Positions 37,006 through 46,829 of a stretch of 64,000 nucleotides of DNA are shown here, piece after piece. The notes below the pieces were generated by a model, which did not search any database, had not been told where the DNA came from, and saw only the letters and a program-made list of their open reading frames with translations. Origin of the DNA: Adonisia turfae CCMR0081 (GTDB lineage Bacteria > Cyanobacteriota > Cyanobacteriia > Phormidesmidales > Phormidesmidaceae). How positions within the stretch are numbered: the stretch's first letter is position 1; the number at the start of each line of letters is the position of its first letter. Location: positions 4,658,122-4,722,121 of the forward strand of contig NZ_QXHD01000004.1 in NCBI RefSeq assembly GCF_011009555.1, in the 5' to 3' direction. A program made the translations under genes and the position numbers.

Positions 37006-38826
37006 GTGGCTCGAAAAATTTTGCTTGGTTTGGTATTGCCATTGACCGTTTTGGCAAATGTTACAAATCGAAGTTGGGCATCAACGCATCCTTCAGAATT
37101 TGGTAATGAGGCTCTGGGTACTGAAGAGTTATATGCTCAAAATTCATTAAACGATTCTGAAGAAGGTTTTCCAGAATTAGCTGGGCTAGGAGGGTGTCCT
37201 GACTCTTCTACGGAAAGAGATAACACGATGAAATACAAAGATGTAATGCTACCTCGTGGCAGTCGTATAACCTTCTCTTCAACTGATGTGCTTGACACTA
37301 ATAGTCAGAATAAATTTCTTGCTCCCTTAAAAAATAAAGAAGGTACTTTTAAGGAAGAGATTTCTTTAATTGATGTGTTGAATGTCATTAATCAAATTAC
37401 TGCCTGGTATGTAGGAGAAGGATATATTACGTCTCGTGCTTGTTTGCCTGAGGACTTACGTCCAGTTTGGGATGCTGGTAGTGAGGCCGTTCTGGAGATT
37501 CAGTTAATTGAGGGTGTCATTGAAGATAATATTGATATTAAAATAAAAGATAATGAGAATGAATCTGGACCTCTTGCTGATTACATAAGAAGCAGAATTC
37601 ATTTAGGAATTGGGATACCTTTTAATGCCTTTAGGTTGGAACAGCAGTTAAGACTTTTGCGAGAAGATCCGCTCTTTGAAGAAATTGAAGCAACGGTTAG
37701 AGCTACAGATTCGAATGGCTTCAACAATCAAAGTAAGCTTGAGGTTGAATATGTAGAAGCTGATCCTTTTATATATGGTGTTTCTATAGATAACTACTTA
37801 CCGCCCAGTGTTGGCTCTGAGCGTGTGAGCGTAGATGTGGGATACCGCAATCCAACGGGTTTAGGGGATTTGTTTACTGTTGGCTATGCCAGGTCTCTCA
37901 CAGGTGGTTTAGATATGTGGAATGCCAGCTATCAACTGCCGTTAGGACCTGAAGGAAACACACTCTTACTACAAGGAGTTTGGCAGGATAGTGAAATTAC
38001 AGGAACAGAGTTTGAAGAGCTGGATCTACGGGCTGAAAGTGAATTTTATAAATTAGCGTATCGTCATCCATTACTGCGAACAGTAAATAAAGAGTTTGCC
38101 CTATCTCTTGGTTTTGAGTTTAGGGATGGTCAAACGTTTGTCTTTGAAAGGTTACCTACACCATTTGGCATAGGTCCAGATGAAGATGGGGTCAGTCGGA
38201 CAAGCGTTGTTACCTTTGGGCAAGACTATCGATATCGAGATGAGCACGGAGCCTGGTTAGCGGAATCTCAGTTTCGAGTCGGAACTGGTTTATTTGATGC
38301 AACGGATAATGACTCTCCAGTTCCCGATGGACAGTTTGTAAGTTGGTTAGGACAGGTGCAACGGGTAAAACGTTTAGGCTACAACCAGCTTTTGGTGATC
38401 AGTGGTTCGATGCAACTCAGTAGTGATAGTTTATTACCTTCAGAGCAGTTTGTTTTAGGGGGTGGGCAGTCTCTACGGGGGTTTCAGCAAAGTGCTCGTT
38501 CAGGAGATAATGGCATTCGTTTTTCTATCGAAGATCGGTTTACGTTGTCACGTTGTTCTACAGCAGCACGGGAAGTGCCGGAATTGCAGGTAGCTCCTTT
38601 TTTTGATATTGGCGGTGTGTGGAATGCTTCTGGCAATCCGAATAAGATACCTGAAGATCGTTTTTTGGCTGGAATTGGAGCAGGTTTGATTTGGGATGCT
38701 TGCTTACCTAATAACAACTTGATGACTCGTTTAGATTTTGCGTTACCAATAACAGATTTTTCAGGGCGTGGTAACAATCTGCAGGATGCTGGAATTTATT
38801 TTCAGCTGCAGTTTGGTTCAGATTAG
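37006..38826 (+). CDS. Two-partner-secretion outer-membrane transporter (FhaC/ShlB/HecB type)
   Basis: 606 residues from GTG 37,006, with AGGG 11 bases upstream; a GTG at 36,994 is also possible. Signal peptide: ARKILLGLVLPLTVLANVTN. A POTRA-like region covers about 60-230, including ITAWYVGEGYITSRACLP. The beta-barrel follows with VSVDVGYRNPTGLGDLF, the ShlB-type segment LLPSEQFVLGGGQSLRGFQQ and a barrel ending in FQLQFGSD. These proteins export a partner carrying a haemagglutination-activity domain; that partner is encoded 49 bases downstream. Confidence 0.92.
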   Translation: MARKILLGLVLPLTVLANVTNRSWASTHPSEFGNEALGTEELYAQNSLNDSEEGFPELAGLGGCPDSSTERDNTMKYKDVMLPRGSRITFSSTDVLDTNSQNKFLAPLKNKEGTFKEEISLIDVLNVINQITAWYVGEGYITSRACLPEDLRPVWDAGSEAVLEIQLIEGVIEDNIDIKIKDNENESGPLADYIRSRIHLGIGIPFNAFRLEQQLRLLREDPLFEEIEATVRATDSNGFNNQSKLEVEYVEADPFIYGVSIDNYLPPSVGSERVSVDVGYRNPTGLGDLFTVGYARSLTGGLDMWNASYQLPLGPEGNTLLLQGVWQDSEITGTEFEELDLRAESEFYKLAYRHPLLRTVNKEFALSLGFEFRDGQTFVFERLPTPFGIGPDEDGVSRTSVVTFGQDYRYRDEHGAWLAESQFRVGTGLFDATDNDSPVPDGQFVSWLGQVQRVKRLGYNQLLVISGSMQLSSDSLLPSEQFVLGGGQSLRGFQQSARSGDNGIRFSIEDRFTLSRCSTAAREVPELQVAPFFDIGGVWNASGNPNKIPEDRFLAGIGAGLIWDACLPNNNLMTRLDFALPITDFSGRGNNLQDAGIYFQLQFGSD

Positions 38827-38875
38827 CAAGTTTGAGTACGGTTAGATACGGGTGACTATCATAGGGGTATTGTCA

Positions 38876-41800
38876 ATGTTGCAGATAGAAAAGGCTAAAA
38901 CAGGTTTTGGTGCGATACTGCCCGAGTTCGCAAGGAATTTAACAAGTGTATCTAGTCTCTGCACCTGGGAAAGGGTTGGGACGGTAGGTTTAACGGTGTC
39001 TTTAGTGGTTGGAAGTGCTGTACCCGCTATAGCTCAGTCGATTACGTCAGCAAATGATCCTGTCAACACGATAGTTACGCCCCAAGGAAATGGGTATTTG
39101 ATTGATGGGGGGACTCTGTCTATTGATGGGGGGAATCTTTTCCAGAGTTTTGAGAAGTTTGGGTTAACCCAGGGAGAGTGGGCCACGTTTTTGTCAACTC
39201 CGTCAATTAATAATATTTTGGGTCGTGTGGTTGGGGGTGATCCCTCCATTATTGATGGCTTATTGCAGGTCACTGGTGGAAACTCAAATTTGTTTTTACT
39301 GAATCCATCAGGAATAGTATTCGGTACTAATGCGAGTTTGGATTTGCCTGCTGCGTTTAATGTATCGACTGCAACGGGTATTGGGTTTGAGGATGGTTGG
39401 TTTGAAGCGTTTGAAACGGGTGACTATAGTAGTTTAACCGGGGAGCCGCTGGCGTTGCGTTTTGATAGTGCGGCACCAGGTTCTATTGTGAATGCGGGAA
39501 CGTTGGCTTTATCAGAGGGAGCGACACTTTCTTTGGTGGGGGGAACGGTGGTGAATACGGGGACGTTGCAGTCGACGGGTGGCAACGTGTCTATGGTGTC
39601 GGTACCGGGTAGTGGTCAGGTAGAGTTACGGCCTCCAGGCTGGGTATTGGGGTTTGAGGTGGAGGTACCTCAGGGGAATGATGGGCAAACGACAGCTATC
39701 GCGGTGTGGGATTTGCCTGGGTTGCTGACGGAGGGGGCTGGCGATGTGGAGACTGGGCTGGCTGTAGAGCCAGATGGGGCAGTGACGGTGGCTGGTGCGG
39801 ACACTGTAGTTCCTGCTGAGGTGGGGACTACGATTGCTGCGGGTGTTTTGGATGTGAGTAATGCTGCTCCTGATGAGGTAGGAGGGGAGGTTAATGTTTT
39901 AGGTGAGCGGGTTGGGGTGATTGGAGCGGAGATTGATGCTTCTGGTGCTAATGGTGGTGGCACTGTTTTAGTTGGGGGAGATTATCAAGGGAATGGAACG
40001 GTTCCCAATGCTTTGCGGACATTTGTTGATTCTGATTCAGTGATTTCTGTAGATGCCGTTGATAGTGGTAATGCTGGGCAGACTATCTTCTGGGCAGATG
40101 GCGAAACTATTTTTTTTGGAGAGGTTACTGCTAGGGGTGGAAGTGAGTTTGGTGATGGTGGATTAGTAGAAATATCAGGAAAGGAAAGTTTGTTGTTTCA
40201 GGGGGATGTGGATACGAGTGCGTCCTATGGAAGTGCTGGGACACTTTTGTTTGATCCTATTAATATCAATATAGTTGATAACAGTTCAGGAGGCCTGAAT
40301 GATTCTGAAATAGATAATGATGGAACAATATTGTCGAGTGATGGCATAGGGGTTAGTTTTACTATTTCGGAAGAGACTTTGGAAGATTTATCAGAAGACA
40401 CCAATATTACACTTCAAGCCTTGGAAGATATCGTCATTGAAGACTTGGCTGATAATGTACTTGCATTTGCAGATGGTCCAGGCGGTTCAATTATCTTTAC
40501 AGCGGATGCGGATGGTGATGGATCTGGGGATTTTTCAATGGATAACAGTGATACTATACGTGTTCAGGCAAGGGACATTACCATTCAAGGTCAAACCTTA
40601 ACTGTTGGAAATATTGATACCAGAGTTAGGACTGATGGTGGTAGGAGTGGCGATATCAATTTAGAAGCGAACGCTGATATTAATGTTGTAGGTACTGGAG
40701 TTATAATTGATTCTGATGGAAGTCTTCTTGATGGTAGCGTAGGTACTCCAGGTATTCAGCGTGTTTCACTTGCCTCTTTTGTGGGCGTTAGTATCACTGG
40801 TGGTGGGACTGCTGGAAATATCAGCATAGTTAGCCAAAATGGATCAATTGATACAACTAGTGCTCAAGTCGATGCTACCAGTAGTGGCACTTTTGGCGCT
40901 GGTGGTAATATCACTATTCAAGCAGAAGGCAATATTAATACTGGTGATATTGAATCTTTCCTTGGTACCAATAATGATGGCACTGGTACTGGTGGTGATA
41001 TCAGCATTATCAGTACTGGCGGGTCTATTGATACGACAGCTGGCTCTTTACAGGATGTTAGCGCGAATAGCAATCGTGGAACAGCGGGCAATGTTCTCAT
41101 TCGTGCTGCCAACCAAGTTACTGTGGATAATGTCAGTGCACAAGTTCGCTCAAATAATGGTACAGCTGGCAGTATCACAATTATTAGTCAAAGTGATGAA
41201 ATTAATGTTATTGATGGTGGTGTAATTGAGACCTTTACTGAGGGAGTTACAGGGACAGGTGGAGATATTAGCCTTAGTGCACTAACAGGCATTAGACCAT
41301 TTGGAGATTTGTTTATTGATGCGGAAGGAGAAGTAAACATTACTGATATACTTCCTGCTGCTGGCAGTGGGACAACTGGTGATTTAGAAATTATTAGCCG
41401 AAGTGGTTCTATCAATGCTTTAGGTCGTTCTATTTCTACACAGACTACAACTGGTGAAGCTGGCGATATTACCCTTAGGGCAGGAAACAATATTGAAGTC
41501 GGTTCTATTAATGCAGAGGGACAAGGTGTTGATGGAGGCGGGATTGTAAATGCCATAGCAGGTAATTTCTTCCGTGCGTCTGAAATATTTTCTGCTTCAA
41601 ATGGCGTTGAAGCTAGCATTTCTACTGTAGATAGTGGGGATGGCGGGGATATTACTATCACCCATGGTGGTGGTTTTATAAATGTTCCATTTACCGTAGG
41701 CGATGCAAGTGTTAATGGAACAGCAGGCGCTATTACTTCTGCAGCTGATAATGTTATTGATCCTGTTCAAGTCTTTCCTGGTTCTTTCACTCAGGGCAAC

Positions 41801-43432
41801 ATCAGAATTATTACACCCACACCAGAAGCACGAGATGTTGAAGAACCAGATCCTCTGTCTTTGCCTCCTATTCCTGACCCCACCGAAGAAGTTGAACAAC
41901 TAGTCGCAGAGCTAGAAGAAGGATTTACCTCACCCTACACAGACTATTTCGGTAGTGAAGACGTACGCATTAAGAGCTTAGACGAAATTCAAAACGAACT
42001 GCTCATTATTGAAAAACAAACCAATGTTCGTCCTGCCATCATTTATGCCTTCTTTGTTCCTAGCGACAGAGAAGACGAGTTAACTGATCTCAAAAAACGT
42101 CTTGACCAACGTAGAAGTCGTAATACTGATTTTGGAGAAAGATCTGACATCAGTAGTCTCGAAGAAGAGCAACTGACTGCAAATGAACTAGATGGAGAAG
42201 ACTCAGACGAAGAAATCCTATGGCGATATGACTCAGAAAGTGTTGCCACTGAATATAGAACTCTTAGTAGGTATGTTGCTGAGGATTTAGATAATGATGG
42301 TGATACTAGCACAGAGAATAAAGAACAAGATGCTGAGTTAGTCTTACTCTTAGTGAGTGGACGTGACTATCCAGTGTTAGAACTGACGGGTAAAAAGTAC
42401 AGCGATATTGAAGTATCTGTAAAGAATTTACGTGACAACCTTGGTTTTGCAGGTGTTTGGGAAGATGGTTCTAAACAGCTCTATCAGGCGTTAGTCGCTA
42501 ATTTAGTACCTTCCTTAGAAGCACAAACTATAGAAAACCTGGTATTCATCATGGATACTAATTTGCGTGCTTTACCGCTCTCTGCATTATCCTCAGAAAC
42601 TGAGAGTTCAGCACTCGATCAATTTCCAATATCAGCTCTAAAAAGTAGCGATACTGGTAGATTTTTAATTCAAGATTACAGCGTTGGTCTTATGCCTAGC
42701 ATGAGCCTGACTGAAACACGCTATAAAAACCTGAGTCGATCTAGGCTATTGGCAATGGGAACTCGTAACTTTGACAATTTGAGAGATTTACCATCAGCAG
42801 ATGCTGAACTCTCTTTTCTTAAAGAGAATTGGGCTAGACCAACGGTTCCTACTCCAACTATTCGGCGTGATCAAGATTTTACTAAAGAGAACCTAAATCA
42901 ACTTTTGACAGATACACAATATGACATAGTTCATTTAGCAACCCATGCCAAAATAGGGGCAGGAGATGTTAGCAACTCATTTATTCAATTTTCAGATGGA
43001 CCGCTTAATCTGAAAGAATTAGAACAGTTAAATTTGAGTGATGTGGATCTCTTGACCTTAAGTGCATGTCAAACAGCATCTGATGACAAGGGTGCTGAAT
43101 TAGGCTTTTCTGGATTAGCTCAACAGGCTGGTGTTAAATCTGTTCTAGCGAGTCTTAAGCCAGTTAGAGACTTTGAGACTTATGTGTTGATGAGTTTGTT
43201 CTATACCAATCTACAATCATCCTTAATCAAAGCAGATGCTCTACGAAAAACTCAGTTGATGATGTTAGAGGGGGAGTTTAACCGTGATAATTCTAATTTT
43301 ATCGTTATATACGATGGAGTTGAAACTTCGATCCCTTTGCCAACAAACATATCAATTTCTTCAGCTACCTTTAGTGAGCTTGAGAATCCACAGGCATGGA
43401 GTCAGTTTACAATGGTAGGAAGCCCATGGTAA
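38876..43432 (+). CDS. Secreted haemagglutinin-type exoprotein with C-terminal CHAT protease
   Basis: 1,518 residues from ATG 38,876, preferred over GTG 38,852 because AGGGG precedes it at good distance. A long leader ends in VPAIAQ. The TPS export domain follows, with LFLLNPSGIVFGTNASLDLP at about 135-155. Residues 200-980 are Gly/Asp/Ser-rich beta-helix repeats (GGDISI, GTAGNI). A charged linker (about 1,010-1,140) leads to a CHAT domain: catalytic His 1357 in HLATHA and Cys 1398 in LSACQTA. CHAT domains are caspase-like proteases. Haemagglutinin-CHAT fusions are known in cyanobacteria, but their targets are not. Confidence 0.92.
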   Translation: MLQIEKAKTGFGAILPEFARNLTSVSSLCTWERVGTVGLTVSLVVGSAVPAIAQSITSANDPVNTIVTPQGNGYLIDGGTLSIDGGNLFQSFEKFGLTQGEWATFLSTPSINNILGRVVGGDPSIIDGLLQVTGGNSNLFLLNPSGIVFGTNASLDLPAAFNVSTATGIGFEDGWFEAFETGDYSSLTGEPLALRFDSAAPGSIVNAGTLALSEGATLSLVGGTVVNTGTLQSTGGNVSMVSVPGSGQVELRPPGWVLGFEVEVPQGNDGQTTAIAVWDLPGLLTEGAGDVETGLAVEPDGAVTVAGADTVVPAEVGTTIAAGVLDVSNAAPDEVGGEVNVLGERVGVIGAEIDASGANGGGTVLVGGDYQGNGTVPNALRTFVDSDSVISVDAVDSGNAGQTIFWADGETIFFGEVTARGGSEFGDGGLVEISGKESLLFQGDVDTSASYGSAGTLLFDPININIVDNSSGGLNDSEIDNDGTILSSDGIGVSFTISEETLEDLSEDTNITLQALEDIVIEDLADNVLAFADGPGGSIIFTADADGDGSGDFSMDNSDTIRVQARDITIQGQTLTVGNIDTRVRTDGGRSGDINLEANADINVVGTGVIIDSDGSLLDGSVGTPGIQRVSLASFVGVSITGGGTAGNISIVSQNGSIDTTSAQVDATSSGTFGAGGNITIQAEGNINTGDIESFLGTNNDGTGTGGDISIISTGGSIDTTAGSLQDVSANSNRGTAGNVLIRAANQVTVDNVSAQVRSNNGTAGSITIISQSDEINVIDGGVIETFTEGVTGTGGDISLSALTGIRPFGDLFIDAEGEVNITDILPAAGSGTTGDLEIISRSGSINALGRSISTQTTTGEAGDITLRAGNNIEVGSINAEGQGVDGGGIVNAIAGNFFRASEIFSASNGVEASISTVDSGDGGDITITHGGGFINVPFTVGDASVNGTAGAITSAADNVIDPVQVFPGSFTQGNIRIITPTPEARDVEEPDPLSLPPIPDPTEEVEQLVAELEEGFTSPYTDYFGSEDVRIKSLDEIQNELLIIEKQTNVRPAIIYAFFVPSDREDELTDLKKRLDQRRSRNTDFGERSDISSLEEEQLTANELDGEDSDEEILWRYDSESVATEYRTLSRYVAEDLDNDGDTSTENKEQDAELVLLLVSGRDYPVLELTGKKYSDIEVSVKNLRDNLGFAGVWEDGSKQLYQALVANLVPSLEAQTIENLVFIMDTNLRALPLSALSSETESSALDQFPISALKSSDTGRFLIQDYSVGLMPSMSLTETRYKNLSRSRLLAMGTRNFDNLRDLPSADAELSFLKENWARPTVPTPTIRRDQDFTKENLNQLLTDTQYDIVHLATHAKIGAGDVSNSFIQFSDGPLNLKELEQLNLSDVDLLTLSACQTASDDKGAELGFSGLAQQAGVKSVLASLKPVRDFETYVLMSLFYTNLQSSLIKADALRKTQLMMLEGEFNRDNSNFIVIYDGVETSIPLPTNISISSATFSELENPQAWSQFTMVGSPW

Positions 43433-43453
43433 CTGACTCCTACTTAGGTTCTG

Positions 43454-44284
43454 CTATTCTTCTGGGTCGCAAAACGCTTGTAATACATTTAGATATGGCG
43501 CTCTTTCGGAGCTGACAGCCAAGTTAAACACTTCACTGATTGCATCATAGATTAGCACATCTTTAAAATCATAGTCAGCCGATGAATATTTTTCTGAAAT
43601 ATCGTCAAGTTTATTATTAGAGTATTCATGACTTAAGAAATACTTTATTCTCTGATGAATTAGTTGATCCGATATTCCACCTGTTGGGGTAAGCCCCATA
43701 CTTAATAAATCATCCTTAATTTGTTGTTGCGATTTTTCATCAATAACCTTGAATGGCAAGGTTATATCAGGATCATTACTGTCAGCATTCTCATATACTT
43801 CAAAAACATATGCCTCATCTGAAGTTAAAGACTCTGAACCAGCATAGGATACTTGGTACAGAGTAGCTTCTCCTATGCTTAAATCAGAGATAAATTCTAA
43901 TGTTTCTCCTTGCCTCTCTTGAGGCCAGGACCAAAATACTTCAGACTCACTGTAGCGTCTGATACTTAGCCGTTCAATGGATAAAAACTCGGTCGATGAG
44001 GACTCGTCTAGCCAAATAAATGAAGGAGACAGATCACTAAAATAAGCCACACTCCTCCTATTTTGTTCTGAAATAATTGGACAAACTGTGCTGGGACGAC
44101 GGTCAGGATCAACAACTTCTCCACATCTACGCCGAAGTACACAATCCACCCAATTACTTAAACGCTCATTGAGAGGATTATTATTTAAGGATGCTAAATT
44201 TACTGCTTTACTTTGAATGCTAACAAAACCGAGTGAGGAAGATGCTATTAAAAAGCTTCCTGTTACCAAAGTGAACTTGAACAT
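43454..44284 (-). CDS. Secreted partner protein of the CHAT/CHASE2 locus (276 aa)
   Basis: ATG 44,284 has AGGAG eight bases upstream and opens a signal peptide (FKFTLVTGSFLIASSSLGFV). The mature protein has CPIISEQNRRSVAYFSDLSP, SFIWLDE, a VFWSWPQ strand, TLYQVSYAG and a helical end with IHQRIKYFLSHEY. I recall cyanobacterial proteins with the same order (Cys-Pro start, a WL/LWQ strand, VLWSQ, a TF-V box, then a Tyr-Phe-x-x-His helix) beside CHAT/CHASE2 genes; this is from memory. It resembles DUF928 proteins in style but I do not claim that family. Its start overlaps the CHAT-CHASE2 gene by 65 bases. It ends 21 bases from the convergent exoprotein stop. Confidence 0.7.
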   Translation of the reverse strand: MFKFTLVTGSFLIASSSLGFVSIQSKAVNLASLNNNPLNERLSNWVDCVLRRRCGEVVDPDRRPSTVCPIISEQNRRSVAYFSDLSPSFIWLDESSSTEFLSIERLSIRRYSESEVFWSWPQERQGETLEFISDLSIGEATLYQVSYAGSESLTSDEAYVFEVYENADSNDPDITLPFKVIDEKSQQQIKDDLLSMGLTPTGGISDQLIHQRIKYFLSHEYSNNKLDDISEKYSSADYDFKDVLIYDAISEVFNLAVSSERAPYLNVLQAFCDPEE

Positions 44285-46814
44285 GGAACACACTCCTATA
44301 AATAGGCAAAAGATATTTAAATAGGACGAAACCAGGAACTAATATTGGAACTAACAGCCTTACTGACACATAAATCTGTAGTGAAATGACTATAGTACTA
44401 AGTAAAATAGGAATTAAGCACAACAAGGCTTGCCGACGTCTCTCTAGAGAGAATTGCGTTAAATATACGCTCAAGGCTTTTCCTAAGAATCCTGTAATGA
44501 GAATAGCAAGTACGTCAGAAAATCTGATAATGCTAGTATTTGTGGTCAAATTATAGACTGAATAACTATATAATTCTGCCTTGGTAATATTGCGATTACA
44601 TTGCTTATTTTTAATATTTTGAGACCCTACAGTATCTGGTTTTATGGCAGTCGTCAGGCTTGAATCACACCACCAGTAGTCCACTGCAAGTGGTGGATTA
44701 ACAGTATTAGACTTGTAGTCACCATAAAGACCACGTCCAATAATTACAATTGTTGTGTTCAAATTAGAGGACTCAGGCTTTTTTGAGCTTTCAGAATCCT
44801 CTTCCAAAAGATTAGATGCAAGCTCTTTATGATACGCATGACTTGGTGGAATCGAAAAATCAATAATTTGTTGCCATCCAAAGATTGACTGTACAGATTC
44901 TATGAATTGGGATACCGAACTATATAAATTTGTATTATTCGAAAATAATTCTAGATCTCGGCAAAAGTTTTGCTCGTCAGCTTTTATTGAATGCAAATAA
45001 GATTGAATCTCTCTCTTTAGAGATGTTAGCTTAAGTGTAGGCACTTCTTGCTTAAGGACATGGGCAAGAGATACAAGATATGAATAAGAACACTCTTGCT
45101 TATTTGTCTTCGAATTAGCGGGAATATCTAAGTATGGCAAGCGAAAATAACCTTCTCCCTCAACACCATATTGATCTAATTCATCAGGTATTTTATTATA
45201 TTCCTCTGCTGCACTAAAGGGAAATATAAACCAATGCTTCTCACTGACTGCCGCCGACTCAATTGTTTCAAATAATCTTTCAATATCACCTTCTGCTGAA
45301 TTACTGAGTTGATAAGTGTACCCCAACACACCAGGCTGATACTTTTCCAAAGATTTTTGAGTGACATCTGCTAGTAGTCCTCTGTTAATGTTCTTCGTGT
45401 CCTCAATTCCTCTTTCATTGAGAGCGGCTTGGTTGATCAAGATAGTATTTACTGGTGATGCATGATTTGATCGTTGCCCAGTCACATCACGAAATACAGC
45501 TTGAATAAATTGTCTAACCTCAGTTAAAGGCTGCTGAACAAAAGCCTGCGAACCAATTAAACATGCCGCAATAAGAGTTGTTGCCTCTCGACGAGTTGGC
45601 CCCCATCTCTTAAAAGGCTTCTGCCATCCATAGTCTTCTAATTGAAAAGGCACTATCGTTGACGGACTAAAAAACGATGGCAGTAAATAAGCAGATGGAT
45701 ATTCACTAGAGTCAGGACCACTGACCTTTAAGTACTCAGAGGCCTTAATAACCGCCTCATGTACATCCTGTTTCTGACATAACCCCTCACACAATTGCTG
45801 CAAAAATGCTAACGCCACATCACTCCGAATCGGCTCACGCATTACCACAGCTTGAATACCTAATTTAATTAAAGACTCAGCAATCAGTAACCCTGAACAA
45901 GAATTAAAAATTGCCAAACGTAATCCATTACTTTGGGCAACTCGTAAAGGCTCTGCCAATTGTTTCATAAACAGAACTATATTTGGTCTTAGCTGAAACG
46001 CTCCGCTTATACTTGTTTTATCATCACTATGACCTACAAATAAAAGACCATCCCAGCCTCGATCATCTCGAATTGTTTCACAAAGCCGATGAATAACTTC
46101 TCGCTTACTTTCATCTTCTTTAGCTCTAAACGATTCTATATTAGCTAACCCAGCCCTTTCAATTTTTTTCAATGCTTGCAAATCTTTTTCAAGAAAAGGC
46201 TCTAATTCTGGCTCCTGAGCTATCACAGCAAGAATTCTAGGCTTCCCAGATCGTTTGATAGTTGATATATTGCCAGCAAGCAGCTCACGATCATCTTCAG
46301 TACCACGATCATCTTCAGTAGTTCGAATCAAGCGAACAGCATCGGGAGACGCTGATTGAACCACAAAATGTCTCGCCCAAATTTCCCAAGGTAATTTTAG
46401 CAATCGCTCATGATCACAAGACAAATAAATATCTAGGGGAATATTTTGGTTAGCAACAGGCCAAATTGCCCGTTCGATAATAGCGGCTTCATCAGTAGCC
46501 AACCAATTAAGGAAGAAATCACAAAACTCTTCCTCACGCCTTCGAACATCAGCAGATAGATCACCTGTGCTCGAAACTCTAAGAGCCCCCGCACCCTGGC
46601 TTAAGTCTGAAGCCTGGGCGTTTTCTGAACGAGGATCATAATATTGTAAATAACGACTACGCCATCGTCTATACAACTTCTCCATTTCTTGCGAATACAG
46701 TTTTCGTGCATATAGCTCCTTAGGTTTTCCATCTCTTATGAGACTAAAACTACATATCTGATCAAAATCTTGATATCTGAGCCTTAGGTGAAATACTGTA
46801 CGTTTGCTACTCAT
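44220..46814 (-). CDS. CHAT-CHASE2-type membrane protein (864 aa)
   Basis: The N-terminal 390 residues are a cytosolic CHAT domain: His 262 in LLFVGHSDD and Cys 306 in AIFNSCSGL form the expected dyad. TTLIAACLIGSQAFVQQPL (about 405-425) is the first membrane helix. An extracytoplasmic CHASE2-like region follows (NTILINQAALNERGIED, later WFIFPFSAAEEYNK) up to about residue 770, and the protein ends in two or three membrane helices with LLCLIPILLSTIVISLQIYV. CHASE2 is a bacterial sensor domain. I infer a membrane sensor controlling a caspase-like protease. It lies between the DUF1822 gene (15-base gap) and the secreted partner. Confidence 0.85.
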   Translation of the reverse strand: MSSKRTVFHLRLRYQDFDQICSFSLIRDGKPKELYARKLYSQEMEKLYRRWRSRYLQYYDPRSENAQASDLSQGAGALRVSSTGDLSADVRRREEEFCDFFLNWLATDEAAIIERAIWPVANQNIPLDIYLSCDHERLLKLPWEIWARHFVVQSASPDAVRLIRTTEDDRGTEDDRELLAGNISTIKRSGKPRILAVIAQEPELEPFLEKDLQALKKIERAGLANIESFRAKEDESKREVIHRLCETIRDDRGWDGLLFVGHSDDKTSISGAFQLRPNIVLFMKQLAEPLRVAQSNGLRLAIFNSCSGLLIAESLIKLGIQAVVMREPIRSDVALAFLQQLCEGLCQKQDVHEAVIKASEYLKVSGPDSSEYPSAYLLPSFFSPSTIVPFQLEDYGWQKPFKRWGPTRREATTLIAACLIGSQAFVQQPLTEVRQFIQAVFRDVTGQRSNHASPVNTILINQAALNERGIEDTKNINRGLLADVTQKSLEKYQPGVLGYTYQLSNSAEGDIERLFETIESAAVSEKHWFIFPFSAAEEYNKIPDELDQYGVEGEGYFRLPYLDIPANSKTNKQECSYSYLVSLAHVLKQEVPTLKLTSLKREIQSYLHSIKADEQNFCRDLELFSNNTNLYSSVSQFIESVQSIFGWQQIIDFSIPPSHAYHKELASNLLEEDSESSKKPESSNLNTTIVIIGRGLYGDYKSNTVNPPLAVDYWWCDSSLTTAIKPDTVGSQNIKNKQCNRNITKAELYSYSVYNLTTNTSIIRFSDVLAILITGFLGKALSVYLTQFSLERRRQALLCLIPILLSTIVISLQIYVSVRLLVPILVPGFVLFKYLLPIYRSVFHVQVHFGNRKLFNSIFLTRFC

Positions 46815-46829
46815 GCCACTACCTCCAAA

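Noticed and set aside
38852-38875. GTG start of the exoprotein
   Set aside because: ATG 38,876 has the better-spaced AGGGG and gives a normal leader.
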